Part shown: positions 1 through 11,651 of the stretch, in pieces
Layout: each line of letters opens with the position of its first letter
Position numbering within the stretch: the first letter of the stretch is position 1
Source: Kalaharituber pfeilii
Taxonomy: Eukaryota > Ascomycota > Pezizomycetes > Pezizales > Pezizaceae
Direction of reading: 5' to 3'
Assembly (NCBI GenBank): GCA_015179045.1
Contig: WHUZ01000003.1
Coordinates: forward strand, 372,001-436,000
Length of the DNA stretch: 64,000 nt
The notes under the pieces: generated by a model
Database searches by the model: none
The model's input: the letters and a program-made list of their open reading frames with translations, nothing else
What the model was told of the DNA's origin: nothing
Program-made: the position numbers and the translations under genes

Positions 1-1437
1 TCCGATCTCTTTTGTTGAATGTTTACCGATGTCCCTCCTGAGGTAGCAGAAGTTAGCAATGCTAAGGATCTCTACAATGAGGCAGGGGAGGGGTGATTAA
101 GGAGTTCACTAGAATTAGCGCCTCATAGAAGGCTCCGGAAAACCAGAATCAAGGATTCAGACCGATCAAGTCAGTGAGGAAGATACAGTACTCGGGGGTA
201 GGGGAAAATACCCAGATGCACTATGCATGCATTAATGTACGCCACTGGAGAGGGGATCGTTGACGATGGTATGACTTTTTGTCGAAAAGTCTTCAGAACT
301 TTTGTATGGGTTTTACACACATATTTTCAACTGCATAAAGTCAATAAAGTATTGCATAATTCCATCTGACTACCATAACAGCAAAGCCAATCTGGCACAC
401 TTCTAACTAATGACAGGAGTCATTTTATCCCACTCTTGAAATTTTTCACTTCATTTGTGCATTCATCACATAAAATAAATAATTCAGACATGCTCAGCTC
501 AAGTAGTTTCTCGATTGTGAATTTCATGACCGAAATCTTTGCGTGCCGAGCTCGAATTTTCATTCCACTATTGTATGAGGCTTCAGCGGGTGATTCGACG
601 CTGTGACTGGGAAATGGAGTTGTGCGAGTTGGTTGGCTAAAGCGTGTAGCGATGCGAAGTGTGTAGGAAATGCCTGTAGGGTTGCATAACCAACAGGTGA
701 ACTTTATCCTCCCTGTCACGTTGTATGTAACTTTTTGCGCTTCTGAAGACTTACCCCCGAGTATAGCAGATTGTCCTGTGTTGGAGAAGGAGTATGCAAA
801 GTTTGAAGGCACCAGCACAGAAGTAGGGCTTCCGTCGTGAAACGTCTGCCATTGGAAGAGGTAAGGCAGAGCCAAGGGCACCATCAATTTTCTAGGAAGG
901 AAGAACAAAGTGGAGCTGAGGGTGGGAGAGAATTACCCATAGCTATCCAATCCTATTCCCCACCTAGCATACTCTGATATCTCTTGCTCCTATACTGTAC
1001 TCTTTACAGACTTTTGGTTATTTATGTTCAAACGTACTTGAGAATATCCGCCCAGGAATGAAGCAACAAAGCTTGCAATCGTTTGCTAATTTGCTGTGCT
1101 TTCTCTCATTTGTATCTGGTACCGCGTCTTTCAAAAATCGGCACACTTGCTGTCCTGCGTCACAGGGTATACAGATATCTAGGTGCTGTCCATGACTACA
1201 GAACCCTATTTTCATCAAACTGCAGTGCTTATGGGAGGTGGAGAAGGAGGATAAATGGGAACGTTTGTCTGGAGGGTGGTGCAATTGACAATTGGGCTGT
1301 GCCTTATCGCCGCCATCGTACTATTTTGCAAGTGAAGAAGCAAAGAGGAAAAAAAAGGCCGTTTCAATTGCCCTGTGGCCATCGCCTGGTCAGCAGCTAG
1401 TTGCAAGGCCAGCCATCGTCTTAGCCTCCCATCCGTT

Positions 1438-1480
1438 CACCCCGCCCCACCCCACCCCACCCCACCCTACCCCGCCCCGC
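1438..1480. repeat. C-rich CCCCA-type simple repeat
   Basis: Tandem CCCCA/CCCCG units run for about 40 bp. The complementary strand carries regularly spaced G4 runs and could form a G-quadruplex. No adjacent gene is recognised. Confidence 0.7.
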
Positions 1481-4118
1481 GCTCCCCGCATCTGCATCTC
1501 TTGATGCGCAATTCGTGCTTATCATTAGTACGGGCCACTAGAACTAAGTGAGTATATATATGTGTGTCTCCATCCTTGAAGTTTGCTTCCGAAAACTTGA
1601 CACGGAGTACTTTACATCACACAATGATACGTTCTCTAGGCCTCTATCAAGTCAGCTCCAAAGCCCCAGAACATAATATGAAACATGATGAACTGCAGGG
1701 CACATTTGGAGGGTGATTTAGATGCAAGTGTAAAGTCATCATCACCAATCACTTGTCACCCGAAGCCATCTTACTGTCTATTTTCTTTTTTCTTTCTTTT
1801 TGATAAGTTTGGTGATATCATATTCCCTAGTATTGTCTCCGATATTCAGTTTGCCATTGCGATCTGTCTGCGGACTTTTGCTGTTTGCACATACCTGTTG
1901 CCTAGATACTAATTATATCCCTGGTATGGCCAATGAAAACCCGTCAGAGACGTACAAAACCTCTTTCTGAGCTTCCATTCCCTTTGAGATCCCTTGCACG
2001 AACCAGATTGCACCGAGGAATAGCCAATCGGACAAAATCAATGGATTTGGCCTGAAAATCTGATAAACTTCATCCCTAACAGAGGACTCTATTATTCTTC
2101 AATGTGTTTCCAACCTGCACTGGGACGTGGAGCTTGCCCTGCATCCGTAACATTCCGGCGCGGGAACGGCACGGGCACCAAAGCTTCGCAACTGTTACTG
2201 TGATGTGCTGATCAGCACTGCTTGCGCATATGGTAGATGCAGGGTTATGGCGGGGCAAGGAAGAGAAGAGAAAAGGGTACAGGTTCAGTACGGAAAAGGA
2301 ATAACGAGGATTGAATGCAGATGTGTAGTGTAAGGCACGTGACTTTGCTCGGAGATGGTTGTGATTGGGGGAATGGGGCGATGAAATTTTTTCTTTGCGG
2401 CGGATGAAGACGATAGGACGTATTGCACACTGCATTGAAGGGGGTTGGGTATGATAATGATGAGATGCGAGCTGTGATGTGCTTGAAAGTAGCGGCGAAG
2501 GTACGCTAAGTATCATCACATGTATATTCAATTCCTCTGTTATTGATAAAGCCCTGATATTGATATTGGCAGTGCAGTTTTTTTTTTTTTTATGATAACG
2601 AAGATGAGCTGTACACTCTCTCGAAGAGAATTTTGGAAGGTTGCTATTGGTTAGAATTCCCAAGTTGGTCACATTGGCAGCTTGAATGGAAATAATGGGG
2701 TATGTTAATTTGTTACCGTGGTACGTAAACGGTTGGAGATGTTTTGTAGGATATTGTGCCCACTGTATGGGCTCAGTGCTGTTTGCAATTGCGGCTCTGC
2801 AGACCTGCTACGCATGAGGAGCAGTATATCGTCAGTTCGTGCAGTCATTCTGTATATGAAATTATTGTTCATGAACAGATCAGCATCTGGCTGTAACAAT
2901 AGAGCATATTTATTTAAAATAGCAGAAGAGGCAGGTTTTTGTTAGCATGGATTTTAATTTATATTTCTGCCTAGGCTTATGCAAAACCTCAGATAACGTA
3001 TGTGCAATTTTGCATATATTGTTGTGAGACTATATTGGTAATGAAGACGCTCTTATGAGGTAGTATGTGCTTCCTGATATTGTCTAATAAGACTAGAAAA
3101 TTTGCAGTCTTGGACCTCCAAGTTTGTTTAACGTTACTGTTTCCTATTGATGTTTCGCTTCAAAGCTATTGAATTGGGAAGTATATGAAGAAGAAGTAGG
3201 GTGCTAGGAGGTGGTAGATAGTTGAGATTGGTTAATATAGAGGTAATATAAGTGTAAATGATCCATGCATTGGAATTGGATTGCCAGCCTGGAACTTTCT
3301 TTGGATGTGCCTCCAGGATTGGCCTGTTATACAGACATGTGTTAGATTTATTCCACGTGGGTGCGTCAAGGCTTGAAGTTCCCAATTTGAGAGGGCCGTG
3401 ATCCGTGGCTAGTACCCGTGAAGGTGTGGTGCGCTGATGCTTGGTTTGTATAGTGTACGTTGTATATTGTGCGTATATTGCTTTTCTGCGTATGTTCCAA
3501 TTGCAGTTTGCACGAAAATACAGCTGAAAGATAGAAGGTTCAGATCCAAGGTTGTACCTGAAGTTCTGAGTTTGGCCGGCCACGGTGCCAGCCATCGTGA
3601 GGCGTATGGCTAACCGGTATCTTGAAGCTGGCTAGCTCACTGTATACAGATTTGTGAATTATATATTTTGAGCCGCGCTGAATGGATAGAGCCGTAACTG
3701 CAGAGGGTATCTTGCCGGGCAACACCGTTGACTGTGCTTTCGTATGAAGAAACATATGGTTCTGTCAAGTAGCAAGAGATTGAAAAAACTGCAGTACCAC
3801 ATCTTGATAACGTAACATAACATAGCTTAAATGGAATGGGGTAATATGAATGTTGGGGAGTGCAGCGTTCCACAAATGTATAAAAATAGATAGAAGTACA
3901 TATACGGTCTCGCCAAGGTTGGGTAGGTGCCTGTATTGAATTAGGTTTGACTGGATTGGTGGAAACAATGGCCACGGAAGTGAAACTTGGGCTACTTGTG
4001 AAGTAACCACTGATGGCTATCACCATCAAATGATGCTCATGATCAGCTTTGCATGCATTAAAGTCTGGCATGGTATCTAGGTGGATTTGAATTTGAGCTG
4101 AAGATATGAAATACCTTT

Positions 4119-4131
4119 GCAACCAGACTAG
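4119..4131 (-). repeat. Copy of dispersed motif CTAGTCTGGTTGC
   Basis: Reads GCAACCAGACTAG on plus, the exact reverse complement of the copies at 33322 and 35413. Confidence 0.6.
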
Positions 4132-5388
4132 AAATACCTGATGAGTCAAAGTCAGCGAATGATAACTAAGTAAATTTTCAGCGAATGGGCTGTTGTGAGG
4201 GCGGCTGGGGTGGGGCATATTACCGAACTCGGCAGTGTGCTAATTGAGGTTAATATTTCGTCTCGGCGCGGTAGTTAATCACGTATTTAAAGAAATGTGA
4301 ATGTTCGGCGTGGAAGTCGAGCCGGCGCCGGTAACAAGCCCAACCACATCGATAGCACGCTTGGCGACGACCCAAAAAGGGGCCGGGAGACGTCGGAACG
4401 TGCAGGAAGTGAGAAATGGCTTGTAGAATCCGAATGGGAACAATGGATGTCGGTGTTGGTGATCTGATAAAATTGAATCAAGAGTGAATGTGGGTTATGG
4501 TGGGCATAGGAAGCACAACTCATGTGGTAACTTTCATGCTGTACAGTATGTATGTTGTTGCTAGTCTCATGCCAGTACTGTTAGTGCCTGGTGTAATGCG
4601 TGGAACCAGCCACTGGCGGTTGAGGGTAACGACTGACTACTGTCCGCTCGATCACTCTGTCTCCACGTGTAGAGCAAGCTAACAAAGGGTATTACCTCAT
4701 AAATACTTACTACTATGTAGATATTCCCCTACTACATTCCCCAACGCTTATTGCAGCTCATAATTTACATACAGGCAACATGTGCAAAATTAATTGGCAG
4801 CATCTGATGCCTCGAATTCCAATTCGCACCAAGCCGTGGCTCGGACTACCAATTGAGGCAGTCAAAGAACAATTAGGGTCTCTTTCTTTGATGCTTAGGC
4901 TGTCCTAACTCGGAACATACATTAAAACCTAACATATATTGCAATTTATACTAACAAATCGTCAGCAAATAATAGTCCTTCACTTACCCTCAATCCGTAC
5001 TGTCCTGTCATCGTTGCAAGCCTACTTTGCACTTTTGGCCCACTGCTCGAGGATAGGATATATGAAACTCGTATATTAATAAATGCATCTATTTTTCAAC
5101 ACCCTGTCCTCTTTTCCCATTCCGTTCCTGACCTGCTCCATAGTTTATATGCCTTCTCAAGTAACCACGTGCAGCAACCGTATATAATATAAAGGGACCG
5201 TATCAAACAATAACATGCATTCCCTCAATGCAGTATTACTTACTTTTCATCTGAACAAACTCTTGTGAAAGAGCAGTGAGTAGCAAAACTGTGTAACATA
5301 GTCGTGAAAACTTGATAGAGCAGAGCAAAAATGCAGAAGACGCAAGAAACGTATACAATGATAATAACCCTTTACAATTATCAGCACA

Positions 5389-6402
5389 TCATCGCAGCCT
5401 CTCCTCCTTGGAACTCCTCCAATTTCTGCCAATGAAAAATTCATACCCCGTCCACACCAAACTACTGGATACTGCCTTCCTTGCCATCCGCAGCCCGAGC
5501 CCATCAAAAAGCCTTCTTGCGCCTTCTTCCCGCAATATCCGGCGAAGCGCAGTCCACATGTTCGTATACTCCCCGGGAAGTACCTGCAACCTTGTTTTCA
5601 ATGTGTCAAACGGATTCGTTACCGCAGTCGCCGCTGCTCCTGCAAACGCACTGGACACCATGTTGATCCACGTTGCAGTCGTACCGCTCAGCGCTGTATG
5701 TTGTGTGTCTGTAAAAAGGAAAGAGAGGTTTTTCTTTCCGGCTTCGTAGAAGAAGAGGTATAACCCCGCATTGGGCGCATCTCGGACAGCAGTGGCCCCC
5801 CACCCACGGAAGAACCCTGCAATTCCTTCCGTGCGCAAGATGGAGGCTGAAGCAGAATAGAGGTTGCGGTATTTATATAGATCACTCTCAAAGCGGACTT
5901 TGAGGATGGTAATAGGCATCACGACAAAGCCGACAGATGCACGGGCAAAAGCGCCCGAAAGCAAATTAGCAGTTGGAGACAGCTGGACAAGGGTGGAGGA
6001 ATGCTGGCCTCTGGAAACCGAACGTTGGGTAGCAGCGTGCTGAGAGTCGGTAGCGAGGCGTTCGCGGATCGAGGCGAGGGTGGCAAAGTAGAGAGCTGAG
6101 CCGACGGAAGTTCGGATGACGCTGGGGACAGTGCCGCGCCAGAGAGTCTGGATCGGAGCTGGGCCATTAAGTATGTTGCGGACGGTTGTGAGTAGGGAGG
6201 CACGCGGAGGGGCTTGCTGGACGCGAGTTTTGAGGAGGTCGGCAGGCTGGAGCAGGAAGGCAGCGAGTGCGCCGGAGGAGAGGCCGGAGGCAAAGTGTGA
6301 CAAAGCGGAGGGCCGGTGAGGTTGTGCTTGTGCTTGTGCTGGGAGTGCGGAGGGCTGCTGGGATGGCGAGGCCGAAAGGACGGGGGGGGTTCCGTGGGGC
6401 AT
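5389..6402 (-). CDS. HEM25: Mitochondrial glycine carrier, Hem25/SLC25A38 type
   Basis: A single-exon gene of 337 residues. Three mitochondrial-carrier repeats are visible, with signatures PADLLKTRVQ, PITILKVRFE and PFDTLKTRLQ. Blocks diagnostic of SLC25A38/Hem25 are TLWRGTVPSVIRTSVGSALY after repeat one and FARASVGFVVMPITILKVRF plus GWGATAVRDAPNAGLYLFFY in repeat two. The family imports glycine across the inner mitochondrial membrane for 5-aminolevulinate synthesis, the first step of heme production. The start was chosen at the ATG at 6402 (MPHGTPPV), about 25 residues before the first carrier repeat. The frame stays open upstream to an ATG at 6585, which would add 61 Arg/Pro-rich residues, so a longer N-terminus cannot be excluded. 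The usual family length is about 300, and the excess is the low-complexity Q/A/P N-terminus. The minus-strand upstream DNA (6570-6650) is a GA-rich tandem tract. Confidence 0.93.
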   Translation of the reverse strand: MPHGTPPVLSASPSQQPSALPAQAQAQPHRPSALSHFASGLSSGALAAFLLQPADLLKTRVQQAPPRASLLTTVRNILNGPAPIQTLWRGTVPSVIRTSVGSALYFATLASIRERLATDSQHAATQRSVSRGQHSSTLVQLSPTANLLSGAFARASVGFVVMPITILKVRFESDLYKYRNLYSASASILRTEGIAGFFRGWGATAVRDAPNAGLYLFFYEAGKKNLSFLFTDTQHTALSGTTATWINMVSSAFAGAAATAVTNPFDTLKTRLQVLPGEYTNMWTALRRILREEGARRLFDGLGLRMARKAVSSSLVWTGYEFFIGRNWRSSKEERLR

Positions 6403-6567
6403 TGCGCGGGGCGGGCGCGGGCGGCGAGCGGCGCTTGGGGAGTCTGGGGGGGGCAGTCGGGCGGGCTGATGTGTAGCAAAGCGCCGAAGACGCAGTGTCC
6501 GACGCAGAGGTGTCTCGTCTCGCTCGTGCGCTTGAAGGCTGCCCCGCACTCCAGCCGCTGTGCACTT

Positions 6568-6650
6568 CCCCTCTTCACTCTTCACTCTTCACTCTTACTC
6601 TTCACTCTTGCACTCTTCACTTGCACTCTTCTCTCTCCACTCTCGCTTCT
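6568..6650. repeat. CTCTTCA-type pyrimidine repeat upstream of HEM25
   Basis: Degenerate tandem copies of CACTCTT/TCTTCAC on plus (GA-rich on the gene's sense strand). They lie about 165 bp upstream of the chosen HEM25 start, in the promoter or 5' UTR. A nucleosome-excluding or GAGA-like promoter element is possible but not shown. Confidence 0.6.
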
Positions 6651-7640
6651 CGGTGCAAGGGAAATTAAGGAGGGTCACCCGGCTCAAAAGGGTCGATGCT
6701 GTTCGAGACCGTCTAACTACGGAGCCGAGATGGAATAATTCACACACTAGCCCAGCGGTATCGAACAGAAGATGTAAAGATGCGCTGCACTACCTGTACT
6801 GTACCTAGGTACCGTCCTCTCCCCTCCTTTATATCTCTGCTCCGGGCACCCGCACCCGCACCCGTTTCCCAAGGCCCTCACTTACCCAGCAGCCCACATC
6901 GCAGCTCCGCCAATCGCGCAGATTACACCAAAATTACGCCGAGGCCATCCACATACTGCTCTTTATTCGGAAGAGGAAGGCGTTGACGGTTTCACAGGTC
7001 GTTGACCTTTTCCTCTCTACTCGCAGTGCCCGGCGACCCAGCTGCTGCTGCGTCATCCGTCCCTTGCCGGCAGTACGGGACTGAGCTGAACGCTGATTTT
7101 TAAGCTGTTCGCTAATTTCCTTGCCTTTAGCCGAAGCACAGGAATGAAATGCAGGGTTCTGTAGCTGACAACTTCTCTATCAAGCGGCTGACCTTGGGGC
7201 AGACTATACTTAGGTACAAACAAAGTGCTGGAACAAACATCAGGGGGGTCCTGAAGTTCAAACTTCAATGCAGGCCTTGAGCTAGTCTTTCTACAAGATA
7301 CGCAGGCCGCAGCCATCTGGTACGTTTGCTGCACCGAAGTGGAGAGACTAATTTTTACCCAAGGGGTAACTTCTTCCCATATTGCTCATATTCAGCTTTG
7401 TACGTTCGAAATGATATTTCAGTTACATCATTATGCTTGCTTATGACCCAGTTCGGCTTAGCCTGTCTCACTTGTTACCTTCAATATCAAATACACAAAA
7501 AACTCTCATGGCTAATCAGTTAACCAAAGCAGTTCCACAGGTATTGCTTGTAATATACAATTTTCAGAGCTTTAGCTGGCTACAGAGGCAGATGCATGGC
7601 AGAAGGAACTGTTTGAAAACTCGCATTGCCTTCCTTCAAT
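6651..7640. other. Intergenic region between HEM25 and the HD-domain gene
   Basis: Upstream DNA of HEM25 and the 3' flank of the HD-domain gene. Short open frames on both strands show no family resemblance. No RNA gene or repeat was seen. Confidence 0.5.
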
Positions 7641-8549
7641 TTATATCCTTTTAACACCGCCTTCCTGCTCCCCTACTTCCTCGTACCTTTCCATGCATTT
7701 ATTCCCCCTTACCCTCATTCCCCATTCCTCCTTCCCTATCTTTGTCACGCTTCCCCACGGTTTCTCCCTCCCCTCTCTCTCCATTGCCTCAGCCAACACA
7801 TAACACCACCCTAACCTTGGGTACCTTTCCACTACCTCTTCCACCGTTCTCATATCAATCCATTCCGAAAGATAGCCTACGTTGTCAAGCCACATGCCCA
7901 TCTGCAGTATCTGACACAGTATTGGCACTTTACCACTCAAGCCGCCTCGCGGCTGCCACAAAACATCCCAGTCTAACTCAGTACCCCAATCCTGAGGATT
8001 AAAGACCCTGTCTTCCCCATCCCGTTGCCTCACCACGCTCTCCACCACTGCCTCAGCCAAAGCTATCTCCGCACCACATCCCCGCAAGATCCCCCATGCA
8101 CTTACCCCAGCCGCAATCTCAGCGCTCATTCTGGTTGACTTTGCTGGCCCGCAGATGCCCACCCCATGCAGCAACGCAGCGCACAGGTAGGCCTCATCGG
8201 TGTAATGCTCGCGCCACTCGGGAAATTGTTGCATAACCATTGCCTGCCCGAGGAAGTAGGTGCGGTAGGCATGGTTAAGGTGTGGAGATGGTAGCCGCGT
8301 AGCAGCGTAATTGCGGACTTTGGTGGTGAGGGGGGTAACGGGAAAGGGAATCGAAGAGAGAGGTAAGTGAGTTGGAGTGTGCGGTTTAGCGTCGTCGAGG
8401 GACACCCAAGTCAGGTCGATGGGGACGGGATATAGGTCTCTCCGTTGATATCCCCCCGATGCTGGGAGGTCCGATTGGAGCAGAGGCGAGGTGGGGACTG
8501 TGGAGTCGGGAGAGCAGGAAATCAGCGGTCTGATGTAAGCATCATCCAT
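7641..8549 (-). CDS. Ddi2/cyanamide-hydratase-like HD protein with degenerate metal site
   Basis: A single-exon gene of 302 residues with a genuine ATG. The fold matches fungal cyanamide hydratase/Ddi2-3 proteins: KVRNYAATRL, then LNHAYRTYFLGQAM, QFPEW, LLHGVGI, WLDNVG, ERYPRLGW and a KPWG-containing C-terminus. In the active family the metal is held by H...HD...H, and the enzyme hydrates cyanamide to urea. Here the first His (LNH) is kept, but the HD dipeptide of LLHD is HG and the RHQD motif is RQRD. The intervening EF/YGG block is also altered (SAEIAAG). Codons read directly from the DNA confirm the HD-to-HG change. The reading frame is intact over the full family length, with an N-terminal extension, which suggests a maintained pseudoenzyme or altered activity rather than random decay. 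Function is therefore uncertain. Confidence 0.85.
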   Translation of the reverse strand: MDDAYIRPLISCSPDSTVPTSPLLQSDLPASGGYQRRDLYPVPIDLTWVSLDDAKPHTPTHLPLSSIPFPVTPLTTKVRNYAATRLPSPHLNHAYRTYFLGQAMVMQQFPEWREHYTDEAYLCAALLHGVGICGPAKSTRMSAEIAAGVSAWGILRGCGAEIALAEAVVESVVRQRDGEDRVFNPQDWGTELDWDVLWQPRGGLSGKVPILCQILQMGMWLDNVGYLSEWIDMRTVEEVVERYPRLGWCYVLAEAMEREGREKPWGSVTKIGKEEWGMRVRGNKCMERYEEVGEQEGGVKRI

Positions 8550-11500
8550 CGGCCGTATATATTGTGCATTGGACCTGCATTGGATAAAGAAAAGAACGAT
8601 TGATGGGATTACCTCGGTTTACATGTGGCTTGCCGGCTGTGCAAGAGGTGACAGCGCTCTGAAGATCATTGGATGCTCATGACAATTAGACCGACTTATG
8701 ACGTCATCGCGACTTTGTGTTCAAAAGTCAGGTAATATTCTACTCGGGGGCAACGTGAGGGGGTAACAGGGCTGACTTATCGGTCTTCGACCTTGGGGGG
8801 TTAAGGTCTGCAATATCATAGTCTCATACCAAGTCCTGACTGTTAGTTGCAGGTTTTGGTCAATCTTTGCCACGCGTTTGTTCTCGTACCCGGACTCTTC
8901 CACGCTTTGTGACTTCATTGAAAGCCTGAAAGGTACTTCTTGATGTCGAAGTGTCTTGTCACTGGGACGAAGAGTGAGAAGGGGTGTAGGCACGCCAAAG
9001 GCAGACCTACCGCCCCTCTTGCCATTAAGGCCCTGGCGAGTTTGGAGGTGTTGCAAGAGGACATATTGCCGGCGGGGTGAAACAGCGGTCCTGGCGAAGG
9101 GACCATTCACGCTGCGACCGAGGGTAAGAGAGATGGCCGGGCCGTTAATAGGATACGGGACAAAGCAAGGGCACGGTGCTCTTCCAGTGAGTGAGGTTAC
9201 CCATCCTGATCAACCGATTGCCGGGATAGACTGTGAAGAAGAAAGGAGACTATCATTACAAGGCATGGATAGCAATTGGTATAATAAAAAGGTGTCAACT
9301 GCTAACTTATTATTCTTTTACGCCCATAAACGGGCATGAAATGACAAAGTTAGCCAAAGTTAGAGAAATCATTGTCACTTGTTAGTGATATGATAAGAAA
9401 AAGGCTACAAGGTGGCGGCTAACCATGCGTTCATTACTTCCAAACCTACAGTGACGACGAGTGCCTCTCCTCTTGTACATTCATACTCAAAATCTCACAA
9501 ACCACAGGGTCTGATCTCGAAAAAGATTCAGCCGTCCTTCCATCATAGTGCAATACAAAAACAATTGCGAGGATAGGCAAATGGTCGGGAAGCCGAGCAC
9601 CCGTGAGGCATTCAGCAAACCCATCCAGGAGTTCCGGGTCCCCTATCGATGCCGCCCGAGAGCAGTTGCATTTCCACATAAAAATTCCACATCTGGGTAC
9701 TCATTGGAATCCTGAAGTGTCAGCGGTAGAGGCAAAACCCTCTAGGGTAGATGGCCAAGAGAGACTGTTCCTCTGGTGTAGTTTGGGGGGAGGTCTTGGT
9801 GTATGGGTGTTAGGCCTAGCAAACCTAGCAACAGAGATCTCCTTTTGGTCAGTGGTCAGTCTATAAATATAAGGACGTCAATAGTCTCCCTGCGAAGGGC
9901 CTGTACCAAGCCAGACTAATTAAAGGCAATATGCAACGAGTTTTGAACGTTGGTTCGACTTTAATTAATTCGAAAGAGGCCTACTAATACTACATAGTTT
10001 ATGAACATATGCTCGAGTGGAAAATCGTTGATCGCGAAAAGGTAAACTAACCAGTCAGACGTCGAAAAGATATACGATACATACAAAATGGGATTTGGAG
10101 TTGACTTGGGTAATTTTAGGTCATATTGCGCGCTTCGCTACTGGGGCTCTTTCACAGGCGCCGTATCAGCAGGTATTGGGCGTTTGGACCATTTAGATAA
10201 GAAAGAATAAAGGTAAGGATTGGAGGCTTCTTACGAAGGAGAGAAGGTGGGTTTCTGCTCCTATATTGTATTATCACTACCGGTGCAGGTAGCCTCACCA
10301 GGGCGTTGTTTGAGGTCGTATCGATTGATTCAAGACGTAGTGAGGAGCTGTGAGCTGCTCCTTATGAGATTTATAGCGTAAACCCAGATGGACTGGGAAC
10401 TGCGAAGGATAAGATAATGTTACTCATTCACAAGGTGCAAGTTGGCCGAGTGAATCAGAAGCTTTTTATTACAGAACGGAAAGAAATGTATATTGAAGGT
10501 GCCCTGATTGAAGTGATAAAGTGATGTAAGAAGATCCGGAAGTGGCATTGAAGACCGCATTGAGCGATGGTTTCTTCAGCGGCTCAGGAGCTCCGCAGGA
10601 GACCCTTTATCGCCGCTTTTGATTATTTTGATATTTTGATATCCTGATCATGGACAGACTCGATGGTGGCGGGTGTTTACATCGTCGATCTGTGGGTCCA
10701 CTAAGATTTGCATTACTTTGAACCTTCCCAACCTTGTAAGTGAAGCCTTCCACAAGACTTACCCTCAAATCTGCCTTTCCTGCCAAGGTACATAACAACC
10801 ACCAACTAAGACGCCCAGCGGATACAAGATTCTGAAAAATAAACACTTTTCCTGTTACATTCAAATTTGGGTTTTCGAAAGTTCATTTGCAAGGAAGGTA
10901 TGCAGCAAGCGTGCGGAACGAAGCTAAACTTATTTAATTAGCCAGTAATGAATCCACGTTCTCGTGCCTGGGCCAGGCCCTTGCTTAACTATGATACAGA
11001 GCAATAGAGTTTCAATATTACTCATCCTGGCAACCCCTTATTTGGCTAATATAAGTAACCTATAAAACGACCACCACAAGAAGGAAACAGCACTCAGCAA
11101 AAGAAATTATGATCACAATGGAAGTCCGCAAAATGGAAACCAATACATGGTAGGTAGGCTCTTGGTATCTGGCTAGCCATTGAAAGTGATAAATCTGATA
11201 AGTAGGAAGGAAATACAAGTTATGAAGGAAAGCAAAGCGCTCTATCATGAAGCAGCATAGTAAGGTAGAAAATTTAACACATATTTCCGTATCTCTCAAG
11301 AGCCTTTTTTCTTCGAACATCTTTTCAGCGTTCTTCCGCACCACACACTCAATACCAATCCCCTCGACGCAGCGACGGTCTAAATGTGTTGGTAGTAGTT
11401 CTATCCGTAATTGAACCTATGTTTGTCGGAGCAGGAGTAGGTCTGAATTCTTTGCTGTGTTCCGTTGTCATTATATCTTTACCATTGGCATAGCCAATCC

Positions 11501-11651
11501 ATTCACAGCCATAGCCAATCCATTCACAGCGACAGTATTGCCCCGCTAGGGCCTTATACCCATCGTCAAGCTGACAAGTTTTGAGAGTCCAGTAGTGCCT
11601 ACAGTCGAAGCATTATTAGTTATCTATACATATCCATTCATAGTAGATAAC
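8550..11651. other. Intergenic region, no supportable gene
   Basis: No open frame with recognisable homology. It contains a perfect 21-bp tandem duplication at 11489-11530 and weak copies of the TCTCGTGCCCAGACT motif near 8880 and 10962. The left part is the upstream region of the HD-domain gene. Confidence 0.5.
11489..11530. repeat. Perfect 21-bp tandem duplication
   Basis: Two adjacent identical copies (11489-11509 and 11510-11530) of a 21-bp unit beginning CATAGCCAATCCATTC. They lie just downstream of the membrane-protein gene. Confidence 0.9.

Larger units (their letters stand above)
1..5388. other. Gene-poor stretch, no supportable gene
   Basis: No reading frame here resembles a known family, and none shows convincing exon-intron structure. 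The longest open frames (minus 420-908 and minus 2076-2672) are within the length expected by chance and look compositionally random. The stretch holds a C-rich pentanucleotide-like tract at 1438-1480, a T14 run near 2579-2592, and a copy of the dispersed GCAACCAGACTAG motif at 4119-4131. The part next to 5388 is the 3' flank of the glycine carrier gene. Confidence 0.6.

Noticed and set aside
420..908. 162-codon minus-strand open frame
   Set aside because: No family resemblance or supporting splice structure, and a length compatible with chance in 64 kb.
2076..2672. 198-codon minus-strand open frame
   Set aside because: Its composition follows the underlying simple sequence (e.g. a Lys run from the T14 tract). 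No domain was seen.
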